23,547 nucleotides of DNA. It comes from Bacteroidota bacterium (GTDB lineage Bacteria; Bacteroidota; Bacteroidia; Flavobacteriales; Flavobacteriaceae). Made by a program: the position numbers and the translations under genes. Below the pieces are notes generated by a model that was not told where the DNA came from, ran no database searches, and saw nothing but the letters and a program-made list of their open reading frames with translations. Location of the stretch: NCBI GenBank assembly GCA_023457535.1, contig JAEWLN010000193.1, positions 1 to 23,547 of the forward strand, given 5' to 3'. Shown piece after piece: positions 1 through 8,036 of the stretch (the first letter of the stretch is position 1; each line of letters starts with the position of its first letter).

Positions 1-645
1 GGCGTGGACCGGGTAATCGGTACGATGTATGAGCGAAGCCTGGCCGGTTTGGACAAGTCTGTCAATTTGGAGCTCAACACTTTTAAAGTGGATGTGGACG
101 GTTTGGTACAAAAGACCTCGGCGTTCTATTTGTCAAAACGCATCACGAGCAGAATTTCGAACATCCCAAAAAATACGCGCATCCTGCTCTCGCAAATGAT
201 TTATTTTTTCAGGAAAAACAATATGAAAATGTATGGCAAGCCGTTCGTGATCTATCATTCTTACGATCGCGCGCGTGGAATTGCCGATATGTCTGTTTGT
301 GTACCCGTTGAAAAAGAAGTCTTCCTAAGCCCCGATAGCGATATGCTTGCGGGCAGGCTCAACGGTTTTCAGGCCGTCAAGGTCACGCTGACCGGCGATT
401 ATTCGCATCTGCCCAAAGCCTGGGACAAAGGATTGGACTACATGGCCGGGAAGCGCATCCCGGTAAATACAGGCGGGCCGTATGTCGAGGTGTATAGCGT
501 AAATATGGAAAATGAAATGCGCCCTTCTAGATGGCTGACATCGGTGTATATCCCGGTCCAGCAAAAAATGGCACCTGCACCCAAAATCTGGAAACCAGTA
601 AGGCAGACTGTGACCGAGCCCGCCGCAGAAGTGCCCGCACCTTGA
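1..645 (+). CDS. SRPBCC/GyrI-like effector-binding domain protein, C-terminal part
   Basis: The reading frame is open from the first base, so the gene starts outside the window; the GTG at 4 is probably internal. What is visible, about 214 residues, looks like the C-terminal GyrI-like (AraC effector-binding) domain of Bacteroidetes proteins that have an N-terminal membrane anchor, an SRPBCC domain and then this domain. The segment MYERSLAGLD near the start resembles the linker seen in that family, and VCVPVEKEVF matches the typical 'PV' strand of GyrI-like folds. The last 25 residues are a Pro/Ala-rich tail (PAAEVPAP). GyrI-like domains bind small molecules; the ligand cannot be read here. 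The stop lies 36 nt before the sigma factor gene, so co-transcription is possible. Family call fairly sure from sequence pattern; function unknown. Confidence 0.7.
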   Translation, partial: GVDRVIGTMYERSLAGLDKSVNLELNTFKVDVDGLVQKTSAFYLSKRITSRISNIPKNTRILLSQMIYFFRKNNMKMYGKPFVIYHSYDRARGIADMSVCVPVEKEVFLSPDSDMLAGRLNGFQAVKVTLTGDYSHLPKAWDKGLDYMAGKRIPVNTGGPYVEVYSVNMENEMRPSRWLTSVYIPVQQKMAPAPKIWKPVRQTVTEPAAEVPAP

Positions 646-681
646 TTAAACCTTTGGAGAAAATGCTGTTCCTAGCGCAAA

Positions 682-1230
682 ATGATCTCTTTGGAAGAAA
701 CGGAATTCATAGCACAGTTGCTCGATCCGCAAACCCAGAACGAAGCGTTCGGGCGGCTCATGAAGTTATACAGACGGCCGCTGTACCATCACATCCGCAG
801 TATGGTCATCGATCATGACGACGCCGACGACGCGCTCCAGAACACCTTCGTTAAAGTCTTCCAACACCTTAAAGGATTCAAAGGCGAAAGCAAATTGTTC
901 TCCTGGATGTACCGCATCGCAACCAATGAAGCCATTACTTTGATCAACCAACGCGCCAAACGCGGCCGCATTTCAAGCGAGGATTGGTACGCCAAAAAGA
1001 TCGAAAATCTGCGCGCCGACGCCCATTTTGATGGCGATGCGGTACAGCTCAAATTGCAGCAGGCCATTGCGACCTTGCCCCAAAAGCAGCGGCTTGTGTT
1101 CAATATGCGGTATTTTGAGGAGATTAAATACGAGGCGATGTCCGAAATTTTGGGTACATCGGTAGGTGCGCTCAAGGCCTCTTACCACCACGCGGCCAAA
1201 AAAATCGAAGATTATATGAATAAACATTAA
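682..1230 (+). CDS. ECF-type RNA polymerase sigma factor (sigma-70 family)
   Basis: 182 aa, the usual ECF length. Region 2 spans about residues 20-90, with the core-binding pattern DADDALQNTFVKVFQHL followed by SWMYRIATNEAI (region 2.3/2.4, -10 recognition). Region 4 spans about 125-180, with LPQKQRLVFNMRYFEEIKY and a helix-turn-helix ending GTSVGALKASYHHAAKKI. The ATG at 682 gives the normal N-terminus. It heads a cluster with a membrane protein 30 nt downstream and a Spy-like exported protein after that, the usual order of sigma factor, anti-sigma and sensor in flavobacteria. It probably directs an envelope-stress regulon; the inducing signal is not visible. The TTTGG at 658-662 lacks the upstream TA of a full -7 box, so no promoter is called. 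Confidence 0.93.
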   Translation: MISLEETEFIAQLLDPQTQNEAFGRLMKLYRRPLYHHIRSMVIDHDDADDALQNTFVKVFQHLKGFKGESKLFSWMYRIATNEAITLINQRAKRGRISSEDWYAKKIENLRADAHFDGDAVQLKLQQAIATLPQKQRLVFNMRYFEEIKYEAMSEILGTSVGALKASYHHAAKKIEDYMNKH

Positions 1231-1260
1231 ACCCTGCGCGCACATCCGCGTCCAACGCCC

Positions 1261-1641
1261 ATGAAACCATTTAAGCTCCAGAACAAACCCACGACCGGAT
1301 TTCAAATCCCCGACGGCTATTTTGACGCCATGCAACAACAGGTTCGCGCCAAAACGGCCGCTCCGAAAGTGATCCCGCTTTACCGGAAAAAAGGGTTTTA
1401 TGCAGCTGCGGCTGCCGTTTTGGTTGTAGGTTTAAGCATCGGTTACCTTTGGCAAACCCCATCTCCAGCGGATGCCGCCACGATCGAAAACTACCTCGCC
1501 CAACAGCCACAAACCCAGGAAATGCTGGTAGAGGCGCTCGATGCCGCCGATATTGAGCAACTTGCCCACCAATACCATTCCGACTCCCCAACGCTTGAAG
1601 AAGCGCTGCTGCAAACCGATTTTGAAACGCTAATCCAATAG
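1261..1641 (+). CDS. Single-pass membrane protein, probable anti-sigma factor
   Basis: 126 aa. A cytoplasmic N-terminus of about 45 residues carries FQIPDGYFDAM, a 'vPegYFe' motif common in Bacteroidetes proteins encoded just after ECF sigma genes. One transmembrane segment follows (about residues 46-64, AAAAAVLVVGLSIGYLW), then a short acidic exported domain of about 60 residues. This topology, a small cytoplasmic part, one helix and a periplasmic sensor, is that of anti-sigma factors, and it sits 30 nt after the sigma gene and 2 nt before a Spy-like gene. No zinc-binding anti-sigma (ZAS) Cys/His motif is present, so the anti-sigma role is inferred from context and topology only. Confidence 0.7.
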   Translation: MKPFKLQNKPTTGFQIPDGYFDAMQQQVRAKTAAPKVIPLYRKKGFYAAAAAVLVVGLSIGYLWQTPSPADAATIENYLAQQPQTQEMLVEALDAADIEQLAHQYHSDSPTLEEALLQTDFETLIQ

Positions 1642-1643
1642 CC

Positions 1644-2096
1644 ATGCGACTGACCTTATTGTTTACCTCCGTACTATTTTTGCTGACTGCCTCTGGTTTT
1701 TCACAGGTGCGGTCCGACGAAAAAAAAGAACAGATCAAAGCGCTCAAAGTGGCGTTCCTGACCGATGAATTGCAACTGACGGCATCTGAGGCCGAAAAAT
1801 TCTGGCCCTTGTTCAATGCATACGAATCGCGCCAAACCGAATTGCGGCAGCAAAAAATGAAATCGCTGCTGCGCCGGCTAGGGCAAAGTACGATCGATAA
1901 AATGTCCGATAAAGAAGCCACTTCATTACTGAATGAAATGGAAAATACAGAGCAGGACATTTTTGAGAACCGAAAGAAATTCATTGCCGGCTTGCGTTTG
2001 GTACTCTCGCCGGTCAAAATCCTGAAACTCAAAAAAGCCGAAGAAGATTTCAACCGGAAGTTGCTGCGCCAATACCGCGGAAAATCAAAAAAATAA
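1644..2096 (+). CDS. Spy/CpxP-like exported protein ('sensor of ECF-type sigma factor')
   Basis: 150 aa with a clear signal peptide (about residues 1-21, LLFTSVLFLLTASGFSQ). The mature part is highly charged and predicted all-helical. The segment LTASEAEKFWPLFNAYESR closely resembles the LTxxEAEKFWPxxN signature of Bacteroidetes Spy-like proteins, which are related in fold to the periplasmic stress proteins Spy and CpxP. It starts 2 nt after the anti-sigma candidate and is followed by a strong terminator, so it is the last gene of the sigma cluster. The likely role is in envelope-stress sensing or chaperoning in the periplasm. Family assignment rests on the motif and gene order; the direct partner is inferred. 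Confidence 0.75.
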   Translation: MRLTLLFTSVLFLLTASGFSQVRSDEKKEQIKALKVAFLTDELQLTASEAEKFWPLFNAYESRQTELRQQKMKSLLRRLGQSTIDKMSDKEATSLLNEMENTEQDIFENRKKFIAGLRLVLSPVKILKLKKAEEDFNRKLLRQYRGKSKK

Positions 2097-2118
2097 TCCT
2101 TACTTAGTTAGTGAAGAG

Positions 2119-2143
2119 GCCGTTCGCAGGAGCGGCTTTTTTT
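2119..2143 (+). terminator. Rho-independent terminator of the sigma-factor cluster
   Basis: A 7-bp stem (GCCGTTC / GAGCGGC, one T-G wobble) with a 4-nt loop, followed by seven T. It lies 22 nt after the Spy-like gene. The T-run reaches the stop codon of the converging Asp-box protein gene. Confidence 0.85.
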
Positions 2144-3173
2144 ATGGCAGCGTGAGCCGTACCAATTTGTTTTTTCCCGCGGCGATGGCCGTAACGGGAT
2201 CGATGAACCAGATCGTATATAAATCTTTGTCATCAGAGAGTTTGCGCCATGTGCCTCCGCCGTCCGACGAAAGATGGATACCGGTAGCGCCCACGCATAG
2301 CAATTTAACCCCACCAGATTGCGGAACGAACCGAATGCAGGACGCATAACCAAAACCTGAATTTTTACCGATTAATTTCCACGTCTTACCGCCGTCATGC
2401 GTGATGGCTTTGTTTGCGGAATTGTTTTGCGGATTTTCATAATCACCGCCCGCAATCACGCCGGTTTGCCGATCGTAGAAATCAACTGTAAAAATCCCGG
2501 TCATGCTGCCGCCTTGAACCATCGGCGTATCGGTGGCGGTCCAGGTCCGGCCTTTGTCAGGTGAATAAAACACGCGGGCTTTTTTGCCGCCCGAAACCAC
2601 CCACGTATGGTCGCCCTGGATCGCAATGTTGGTGTTGCTTGCCGCAAATGCGGCCTCACCCTCGATGGTCGCCGGCAGGACATCGCAACCGATTTTCTGC
2701 CAGGTATGGCCGCCATCGCGCGTAACAATCATTGACAGACATCCGTCGGTTGGATCGCCAATGGCAATGCCTTCGCGGTCATTCCAGAACTGCATGGCAT
2801 CATAAAAAACCCCGCTGTTTTTTTCCGAGTACACCAATTGCTCGTCCAGTGTGGTTTTTGAGATTTTGTAAAGCAGGGCCGGATTCCCGATTTTGAGGAT
2901 AAATACATGTGCAGGGGTTTGCGCCAGGCTTCTGAATTCGATTTGCATCGTGTCGATAAAAATTTTGCGTTTATCGCGCGTGCGTTTGGCCAGATCGATC
3001 CTTCCATAGCGCCCTTTATCGGCAGCATACCAAACGTGGTTACCGTCGACCGCAATTGCCCGGATGCTGATCGCGTCGGACAGTAACGTATCCACCTTGA
3101 TTTGTGCGTTGGTAAAATCGGAAAAGAATGTTAAAATAAACAGCGTGGCAATCGGTAGAAATCTCATAAGCAT
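2142..3173 (-). CDS. Exported Asp-box (BNR/YCF48-like) beta-propeller protein
   Basis: 343 aa from the ATG at 3173, or 341 aa from an in-frame ATG at 3167. The open frame runs further upstream but that part is not protein-like, and either ATG places a good signal peptide at the start (FLPIATLFILTFFSDFTNAQ). The mature protein carries four Asp-box motifs (SxDxGxTW type): DGGHTW, DKGRTW, DGGKTW and DGGGTW. These are typical of BNR/sialidase-like and YCF48-like beta-propellers. Such flavobacterial proteins are often labelled 'oxidoreductase' without evidence, and no catalytic residues of sialidases are recognised. A probable envelope protein of unknown role. It converges on the sigma cluster and stands alone on its strand. 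Confidence 0.8.
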   Translation of the reverse strand: MLMRFLPIATLFILTFFSDFTNAQIKVDTLLSDAISIRAIAVDGNHVWYAADKGRYGRIDLAKRTRDKRKIFIDTMQIEFRSLAQTPAHVFILKIGNPALLYKISKTTLDEQLVYSEKNSGVFYDAMQFWNDREGIAIGDPTDGCLSMIVTRDGGHTWQKIGCDVLPATIEGEAAFAASNTNIAIQGDHTWVVSGGKKARVFYSPDKGRTWTATDTPMVQGGSMTGIFTVDFYDRQTGVIAGGDYENPQNNSANKAITHDGGKTWKLIGKNSGFGYASCIRFVPQSGGVKLLCVGATGIHLSSDGGGTWRKLSDDKDLYTIWFIDPVTAIAAGKNKLVRLTLP

Positions 3174-3187
3174 GGTATTGGCAACGG

Positions 3188-3195
3188 CTAAGGTA
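3188..3195 (-). promoter_or_regulatory. Possible -7 box of the Asp-box protein gene
   Basis: On the minus strand TACCTTAG matches 7 of 8 positions of TAnnTTTG and lies 14 nt upstream of the ATG at 3173. No TTG -33 element is visible at 17-23 nt, so support is moderate. Confidence 0.4.
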
Positions 3196-3308
3196 CAACA
3201 ATTCAGCGCTTCTTGTTTCCACCCGATACCGTCACCGCAGACTTGGCACAGTAATTGGAAACTGCCCCGTAACCGACGGCCAACCATGTCCAAATTAAAA
3301 CCTTTATT

Positions 3309-4595
3309 ATGAAGACGATTTTCTCTACCCTGATGGTCACGCTTTTCTCTGCAGCTGCGCTTGCGCAAGACATCACTACCGTGAATGCGGCAAGCAGCGA
3401 GATCAGTGACAACCTCGACCTTCGCGCCGTAGCTTCTATTTTTGGCGATGCGGCCAACCTCGAGGATTTTGAACGCAAACTCAATGATCCTGCGTTGCAG
3501 ATTTCCAACCTTGATCTCAACGGCGATAACCAGGTAGATTACCTAAGGGTGGTCGAATCGGTGGAAGGACGTACACACCTGATTATATTGCAATCTGTTC
3601 TGGCGCGCGATGTATATCAGGATGTTGCTACGATAGAAGTTGAACGCGACGGCAATAACAACGTACAGGTACAGGTCGTAGGCGATGTTTACATGTACGG
3701 CCCGAACTATATTTATGAACCGGTCTACGTACACCGGCCGGTGATTTTCACTACATTTTGGGTGAGCCATTATCGTCCGTACTGCTCGACCTGGTACTGG
3801 GGTTATTATCCAACGTATTTTTACGCCTGGCATCCGTATCCGGTATTCCGCTACAGGAATAACGTACATGTTCACATCAACACCCATCACCACTATAATT
3901 ATGTCAATGTGAGAAGAAGCCAGCGTGCCGTGGCAATGTACAGCACAAGGCGTTCAGATGGTTATGCGCGCCAGCATCCGACCCGTTCGTTCCAGCAACG
4001 CAACGCATCGGTGGCCAACCGCTACGAACTCGACCAACGCCGCAACACGCGTAATGCCACCGTCAAAAACGGATTGCTCGCTTCCAACAGTTCTGCGGTT
4101 CGTCAGGCGGGTACTCCGACCGGAAACAATACCAGAAATAACGGTGCGATCCGTTCCAACGCCGGCACACGCGAAACCACTACCGCCGTGCCACGCCAGG
4201 GTAACGTCCAAATGCGCGACAACCAAAATGCAGGGGTGCGCAACACGCGACAACAATCGTTCTCTACGCGCGACAATGCGCCCGCTGCCGGAAACAACGC
4301 CATCAGAACACGTGACAATCAAAGTACGCGCACCATGCCGTCGGCCGCTGGTAGCAATTGGAGTACGCGAGCGTCGTCCGCTGCGGGTAGTGCCCGGATG
4401 GAAAGTGCATCCGCCCGTACGCCGCGCGCCGAAACACCTGTCCGAAACCAACGCACCGAGCCCGCGCAGCGCGCCCCTCGGATGGAGTCCGCAACTCGTG
4501 CGCAGCGAATGGAACCTGCGCGCACTGGCCAGGCGAGGGCACAAAGCAGTCCGGGCAACGGCAGGGCTGAACGCGGCAGCGAATCACGCCGATAA
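3309..4595 (+). CDS. Exported protein with an aromatic/His-rich middle and an Arg/Asn-rich low-complexity tail
   Basis: 428 aa. A signal peptide covers about residues 1-20 (LFSAAALAQ). Residues 21-125 form a folded region that contains DLNGDNQVD (Asp69, Asn71, Asp73, Asp77), an EF-hand/dockerin-like Ca2+ loop. Residues 126-200 are extremely rich in Tyr, Trp, Pro and His, for example WYWGYYPTYFYAWHPYP and HVHINTHHHYNYVNV. From about 203 to the end the chain is low complexity, dominated by Arg, Asn, Thr, Ala and Ser, and strongly basic. No named family is recognised, although proteins of this general build are common in flavobacteria. It ends before a strong terminator and is divergent from the Asp-box gene, so it is probably monocistronic. 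Likely a periplasmic or surface protein; metal, polyanion or glycan binding would be speculation. Confidence 0.75.
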   Translation: MKTIFSTLMVTLFSAAALAQDITTVNAASSEISDNLDLRAVASIFGDAANLEDFERKLNDPALQISNLDLNGDNQVDYLRVVESVEGRTHLIILQSVLARDVYQDVATIEVERDGNNNVQVQVVGDVYMYGPNYIYEPVYVHRPVIFTTFWVSHYRPYCSTWYWGYYPTYFYAWHPYPVFRYRNNVHVHINTHHHYNYVNVRRSQRAVAMYSTRRSDGYARQHPTRSFQQRNASVANRYELDQRRNTRNATVKNGLLASNSSAVRQAGTPTGNNTRNNGAIRSNAGTRETTTAVPRQGNVQMRDNQNAGVRNTRQQSFSTRDNAPAAGNNAIRTRDNQSTRTMPSAAGSNWSTRASSAAGSARMESASARTPRAETPVRNQRTEPAQRAPRMESATRAQRMEPARTGQARAQSSPGNGRAERGSESRR

Positions 4596-4602
4596 GAGCA
4601 TT

Positions 4603-4632
4603 AAGAGCACTATTCCGATAGTGCTTTTTTTA
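4603..4632 (+). terminator. Rho-independent terminator after the Arg-rich protein gene
   Basis: A perfect 8-bp stem AGCACTAT / ATAGTGCT closed by a TCCG tetraloop, followed by a T-rich run. It begins 7 nt after the stop codon. Confidence 0.9.
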
Positions 4633-4689
4633 TTTATGTCAGCGGCTAAAAAAAAAACGCGCAAATATTATTAATCACGTTAATAATCA

Positions 4690-4697
4690 TAACTTTG
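4690..4697 (+). promoter_or_regulatory. -7 promoter box of kup
   Basis: TAACTTTG is a full match to the Bacteroidetes -7 consensus TAnnTTTG, 19 nt upstream of the kup ATG, implying a very short leader. No TTG -33 element is visible at the usual distance. Confidence 0.65.
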
Positions 4698-4716
4698 CTC
4701 TCCTTAACATGCTATT

Positions 4717-6675
4717 ATGAGTGCGCATCGCGGCTTACACAGTAAATTGACCTTTGGCGGATTGTTGATTACTTTAGGGATCATTTACGGTGATATCGGT
4801 ACTTCCCCACTCTACGTTATGAAAGCCATCATCGGGTTGCATCCGATAGACGCAAACATTGTCCTTGGCGGGGTGTCGTGTATCTTCTGGACGCTCACCC
4901 TGCAAACCACCCTCAAATACGTACTGGTCACGCTCAGCGCCGACAACCACGGTGAAGGCGGCATCTTTGCGCTCTACGCGCTGGTCAAGCGAACGCGCGT
5001 GCGGTGGCTGATCGTCCCGGCAGTCATCGGGGGTAGCGCGCTGCTAGCCGACGGCATCATCACCCCGCCCATTTCAGTATCGTCGGCTGTAGAAGGCCTC
5101 CGGTCGTTTTATCCTGAGCTCAATACCGTTCCGATCGTAATCGGGATCTTGTTTGCATTGTTTTACATCCAACAATTCGGAACCAAGCTCGTGGGCAAAT
5201 TTTTTGCACCGATGATGCTGATCTGGTTCAGTATGCTCGGCATTCTGGGCGTGCTGCAAATTGTAGATCATCCTGAAGTTTTCAAAGCCATCAACCCGTA
5301 TTATGCCTATCATTTGCTTTCGATCCATCCGGAAGGATTTTTTGTACTCGGTGCCGTATTCCTTTGTACCACGGGAGCTGAGGCGCTTTATTCCGATATG
5401 GGCCATTGCGGGCGAAAAAACATCCGCATCAGCTGGATCTTTGTCAAATCGACGTTGCTGCTCAATTATTTCGGACAGGCCGCCTATCTGATCATGCACG
5501 AAGGCCAGACATTGATGAGTCTTGGCGGCGAATTCGGGAATCCGTTTTATCTGATCATGGCCAAATGGTTCTATCCGTTTGGGATCGTCATTGCGACAAT
5601 GGCAGCCGTGATTGCCTCGCAGGCGGTCATCAGCGGATCTTTTACGATGATCAATGAGGCCATGCGACTCAACTTCTGGCCCAAGGTCAAAATCAAATAT
5701 CCGACAGATCTCAAAGGACAGCTTTACATTCCGTCGATCAACTGGCTGTTGTTCTTGGGGTGTACGATCGTGGTGCTCTATTTTCAGGTATCGGCGCGTA
5801 TGGAGGCCGCTTACGGATTGGCCATCATCCTTTGCATGATCATGACCACGTCGCTGCTCAATTATTATTTCATCATTAAGCGCGTCAACTGGATGCTCAT
5901 CACCACCACAATTCTTTTGTATGCGGTGATCGAACTGTGCTTCCTGGTGGCCAATATGAAAAAATTCCACGATGGCGGCAATTTTACCATCGCCATTACT
6001 TCTGTGCTGATTATCCTGATGGCCACGTGGTTCAGGGCAAAAAAGATCAGCAAAAGTTACACAAAGATGGTCAAGATTGACGATTACAAAAAGGTGTTGG
6101 CAGAACTCAGCGTCGATTTGTCGATACCCAAATATGCCACACACCTGGTATACATGACCAACGCCAACCGCATCGACGAAATCGAAGAAAAAGTTATGTT
6201 CTCGATCTTGCAAAAAAGGCCTAAACGCGCCGACATCTACTGGTTCGTACACGTAAATATCCTCAGCGAGCCATACAAAACAGAGTACCGCGTGACCGAA
6301 ATTGTCAAGGACGACCTGTTCCGCATCGATTTCAACCTCGGGTTCCGCGAACCTACGAAGATCAATCTGATGTTCAAGGAAGTATTGCGCGATATGGTCA
6401 AAAACGGCGAAGTCGACGTGACGAGCCGGTACGAATCGCTTTCGAAAAACAACATCATCGGCGATTTTAAATTTGTATTGTCCGAAAAATTCCTGTCCAA
6501 TGACAGCGACATGCGTTGGGACGAGAAAATCATCATGAACACGTATTTCATGATCAAAAAGCTCAGTTTGTCCGAAGAAAAGGCTTTCGGGCTCGATTCG
6601 TCATCGGTCAAAATCGAAAAATTCCCGATGGTATTGCATCCGCCTGAAAAAATCGGTCTTACGCGGATTCAGTAA
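4717..6675 (+). CDS. kup: Kup-type low-affinity potassium transporter
   Basis: 652 aa, the usual length for KUP/HAK/KT transporters. The family signature GDIGTSPLY is at residues 25-33 in the first membrane helix. About 12 hydrophobic helices run to roughly residue 440, including the conserved ADGIITPPISV and TTGAEALYSDMGHCG segments. A soluble cytoplasmic domain of about 200 residues ends the protein. It mediates K+ uptake, generally with H+ symport, across the inner membrane. It has its own -7 box after the terminator of the previous gene and is followed by a separate promoter, so it is probably transcribed alone. No frameshift or missing core segment was seen. Confidence 0.97.
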   Translation: MSAHRGLHSKLTFGGLLITLGIIYGDIGTSPLYVMKAIIGLHPIDANIVLGGVSCIFWTLTLQTTLKYVLVTLSADNHGEGGIFALYALVKRTRVRWLIVPAVIGGSALLADGIITPPISVSSAVEGLRSFYPELNTVPIVIGILFALFYIQQFGTKLVGKFFAPMMLIWFSMLGILGVLQIVDHPEVFKAINPYYAYHLLSIHPEGFFVLGAVFLCTTGAEALYSDMGHCGRKNIRISWIFVKSTLLLNYFGQAAYLIMHEGQTLMSLGGEFGNPFYLIMAKWFYPFGIVIATMAAVIASQAVISGSFTMINEAMRLNFWPKVKIKYPTDLKGQLYIPSINWLLFLGCTIVVLYFQVSARMEAAYGLAIILCMIMTTSLLNYYFIIKRVNWMLITTTILLYAVIELCFLVANMKKFHDGGNFTIAITSVLIILMATWFRAKKISKSYTKMVKIDDYKKVLAELSVDLSIPKYATHLVYMTNANRIDEIEEKVMFSILQKRPKRADIYWFVHVNILSEPYKTEYRVTEIVKDDLFRIDFNLGFREPTKINLMFKEVLRDMVKNGEVDVTSRYESLSKNNIIGDFKFVLSEKFLSNDSDMRWDEKIIMNTYFMIKKLSLSEEKAFGLDSSSVKIEKFPMVLHPPEKIGLTRIQ

Positions 6676-6761
6676 ACCTGCCGGTACTTTAATGTTGAAC
6701 TGCCCTGCGCGTCCGTTTGAACCGGTATTTGAACTCCCGCGGGCCAACTTTTACAAAAGAC

Positions 6762-6792
6762 TTGCCTGGCGCCGCGTTTCGCAATATCTTTG
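6762..6792 (+). promoter_or_regulatory. Promoter of the RsmB-like gene (TTG-N20-TATCTTTG)
   Basis: A -33 TTG at 6762-6764 and a -7 TATCTTTG at 6785-6792 are separated by 20 nt, both fitting the Bacteroidetes consensus. The ATG follows 17 nt after the -7 box. Confidence 0.75.
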
Positions 6793-6809
6793 CAACTTAA
6801 TTGCATCCG

Positions 6810-8024
6810 ATGAGATTACACCGAAATTTGGTTTACACCACCATAGATTCCCTGCACGCTATTTTCAACGAAGGCGAATACGCCGATAAAGTCGTGGCGC
6901 GCGCACTCAAAAAAGACAAGCGATGGGGCAGTTCCGACCGCAAATTCGTTGCCGAGACCATTTATGAGATCGTCCGTTGGAAACGGCTCTACGCTGAAAT
7001 TGCCGGTGTTCGCGAGCCATACGACCGCGACGACTTGTGGCGGATGTTTGCAGTATGGGCCGTTTTGCGCGGCTATACCATCCCTGAATGGCGCCAGCTC
7101 GAAGGCACGCCAGAACGCAAAATCAAAGGACGTTTCGACGAGCTTTCGAAAATTCGCGCCATTAAAGAATCGGTGCCGGACTGGATGGACGAACTGGGCG
7201 TACGCGAATTAGGCGAAGCAGTGTGGGCCAAAGAAATTGCCGCGCAAAACCAGCCTGCCAAAGTAGTGTTGCGCGTGAACACGCTCAAAACGACCAGGGA
7301 AAAACTGCGCGCTGTGCTCATGGACCAGGACATCGAAACCGAATTTCTCAAAGACCAACCCGATGCGCTCGTACTCAAAGAACGCGCAAACGTTTTTTTG
7401 ACCGATGCGTTCAAACAAGGCTTTTTTGAAGTCCAGGACGCCAATTCACAACTGGTCGCCTCCTACCTCGACGTACAACCGGGCATGCGCGTGGTCGATA
7501 CGTGCGCGGGCGCGGGCGGAAAAACCCTGCACATCGCTGCGTTGATGGAAAACAAAGGACAGCTCATCGCGATGGATCTGTATGAGAGCAAACTCAAGCA
7601 GCTGAAATTGCGCGCCAGGCGAAACGCCGCGTTCAACATCGAATACCGCATCATTGATTCGACCAAAGTGATCAAAAAACTACACGAAAAGGCCGACCGC
7701 GTGCTGATCGATGCGCCCTGCAGCGGGCTCGGCGTACTCAAACGCAATCCGGACTCGAAATGGAAACTCCAGCCCGAATTTATCGACAACATCCGCAAGG
7801 TTCAATCCGAGGTGCTCGAGAATTACTCGAAAATCGTCAAGCCGGGCGGAAAACTTGTTTACGCAACGTGCTCGATCCTGCCTTCTGAAAATCAGGAACA
7901 AATTAAACACTTCCTCGCATCGGATGCTGGTAAAAACTTTACCTTTGTCAAAGAAACCAAGCTGCTTGCATGTGAATCCGGATTTGACGGGTTTTACATG
8001 GCGCAGCTCGAACGCAAATCTTAA
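6810..8024 (+). CDS. RsmB/NOL1-NOP2-Sun family RNA (cytosine-5) methyltransferase
   Basis: 404 aa from the ATG at 6810; the frame could extend 9 nt to a TTG, but the ATG sits correctly behind the promoter. The N-terminal 140 residues are helical and resemble the RNA-binding part of RsmB. The Rossmann-fold SAM site is VDTCAGAGGKT (229-239) followed by the acidic loop IAMDLYES. Both cysteines of the m5C mechanism are present: Cys304 in DAPCSG (motif IV) and Cys354 in YATCS (motif VI). The protein uses S-adenosylmethionine to methylate cytosine C5, most likely in 16S rRNA; whether the site equals that of E. coli RsmB (C967) cannot be told. The next gene starts 6-12 nt after its stop. Confidence 0.92.
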   Translation: MRLHRNLVYTTIDSLHAIFNEGEYADKVVARALKKDKRWGSSDRKFVAETIYEIVRWKRLYAEIAGVREPYDRDDLWRMFAVWAVLRGYTIPEWRQLEGTPERKIKGRFDELSKIRAIKESVPDWMDELGVRELGEAVWAKEIAAQNQPAKVVLRVNTLKTTREKLRAVLMDQDIETEFLKDQPDALVLKERANVFLTDAFKQGFFEVQDANSQLVASYLDVQPGMRVVDTCAGAGGKTLHIAALMENKGQLIAMDLYESKLKQLKLRARRNAAFNIEYRIIDSTKVIKKLHEKADRVLIDAPCSGLGVLKRNPDSKWKLQPEFIDNIRKVQSEVLENYSKIVKPGGKLVYATCSILPSENQEQIKHFLASDAGKNFTFVKETKLLACESGFDGFYMAQLERKS

Positions 8025-8036
8025 TACCTTATGGTT

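Noticed and set aside
3925..4674. Overlapping open frames on both strands across the Arg-rich tail of the 3309 gene
   Set aside because: They arise from the low-complexity GC-rich sequence. Only the frame with the signal peptide continues into a coherent protein.
5074..6252. 392-aa minus-strand open frame opposite kup
   Set aside because: Antisense shadow of a clear transporter gene; its composition (rich in His, Asp, Arg and Gln) is not protein-like.
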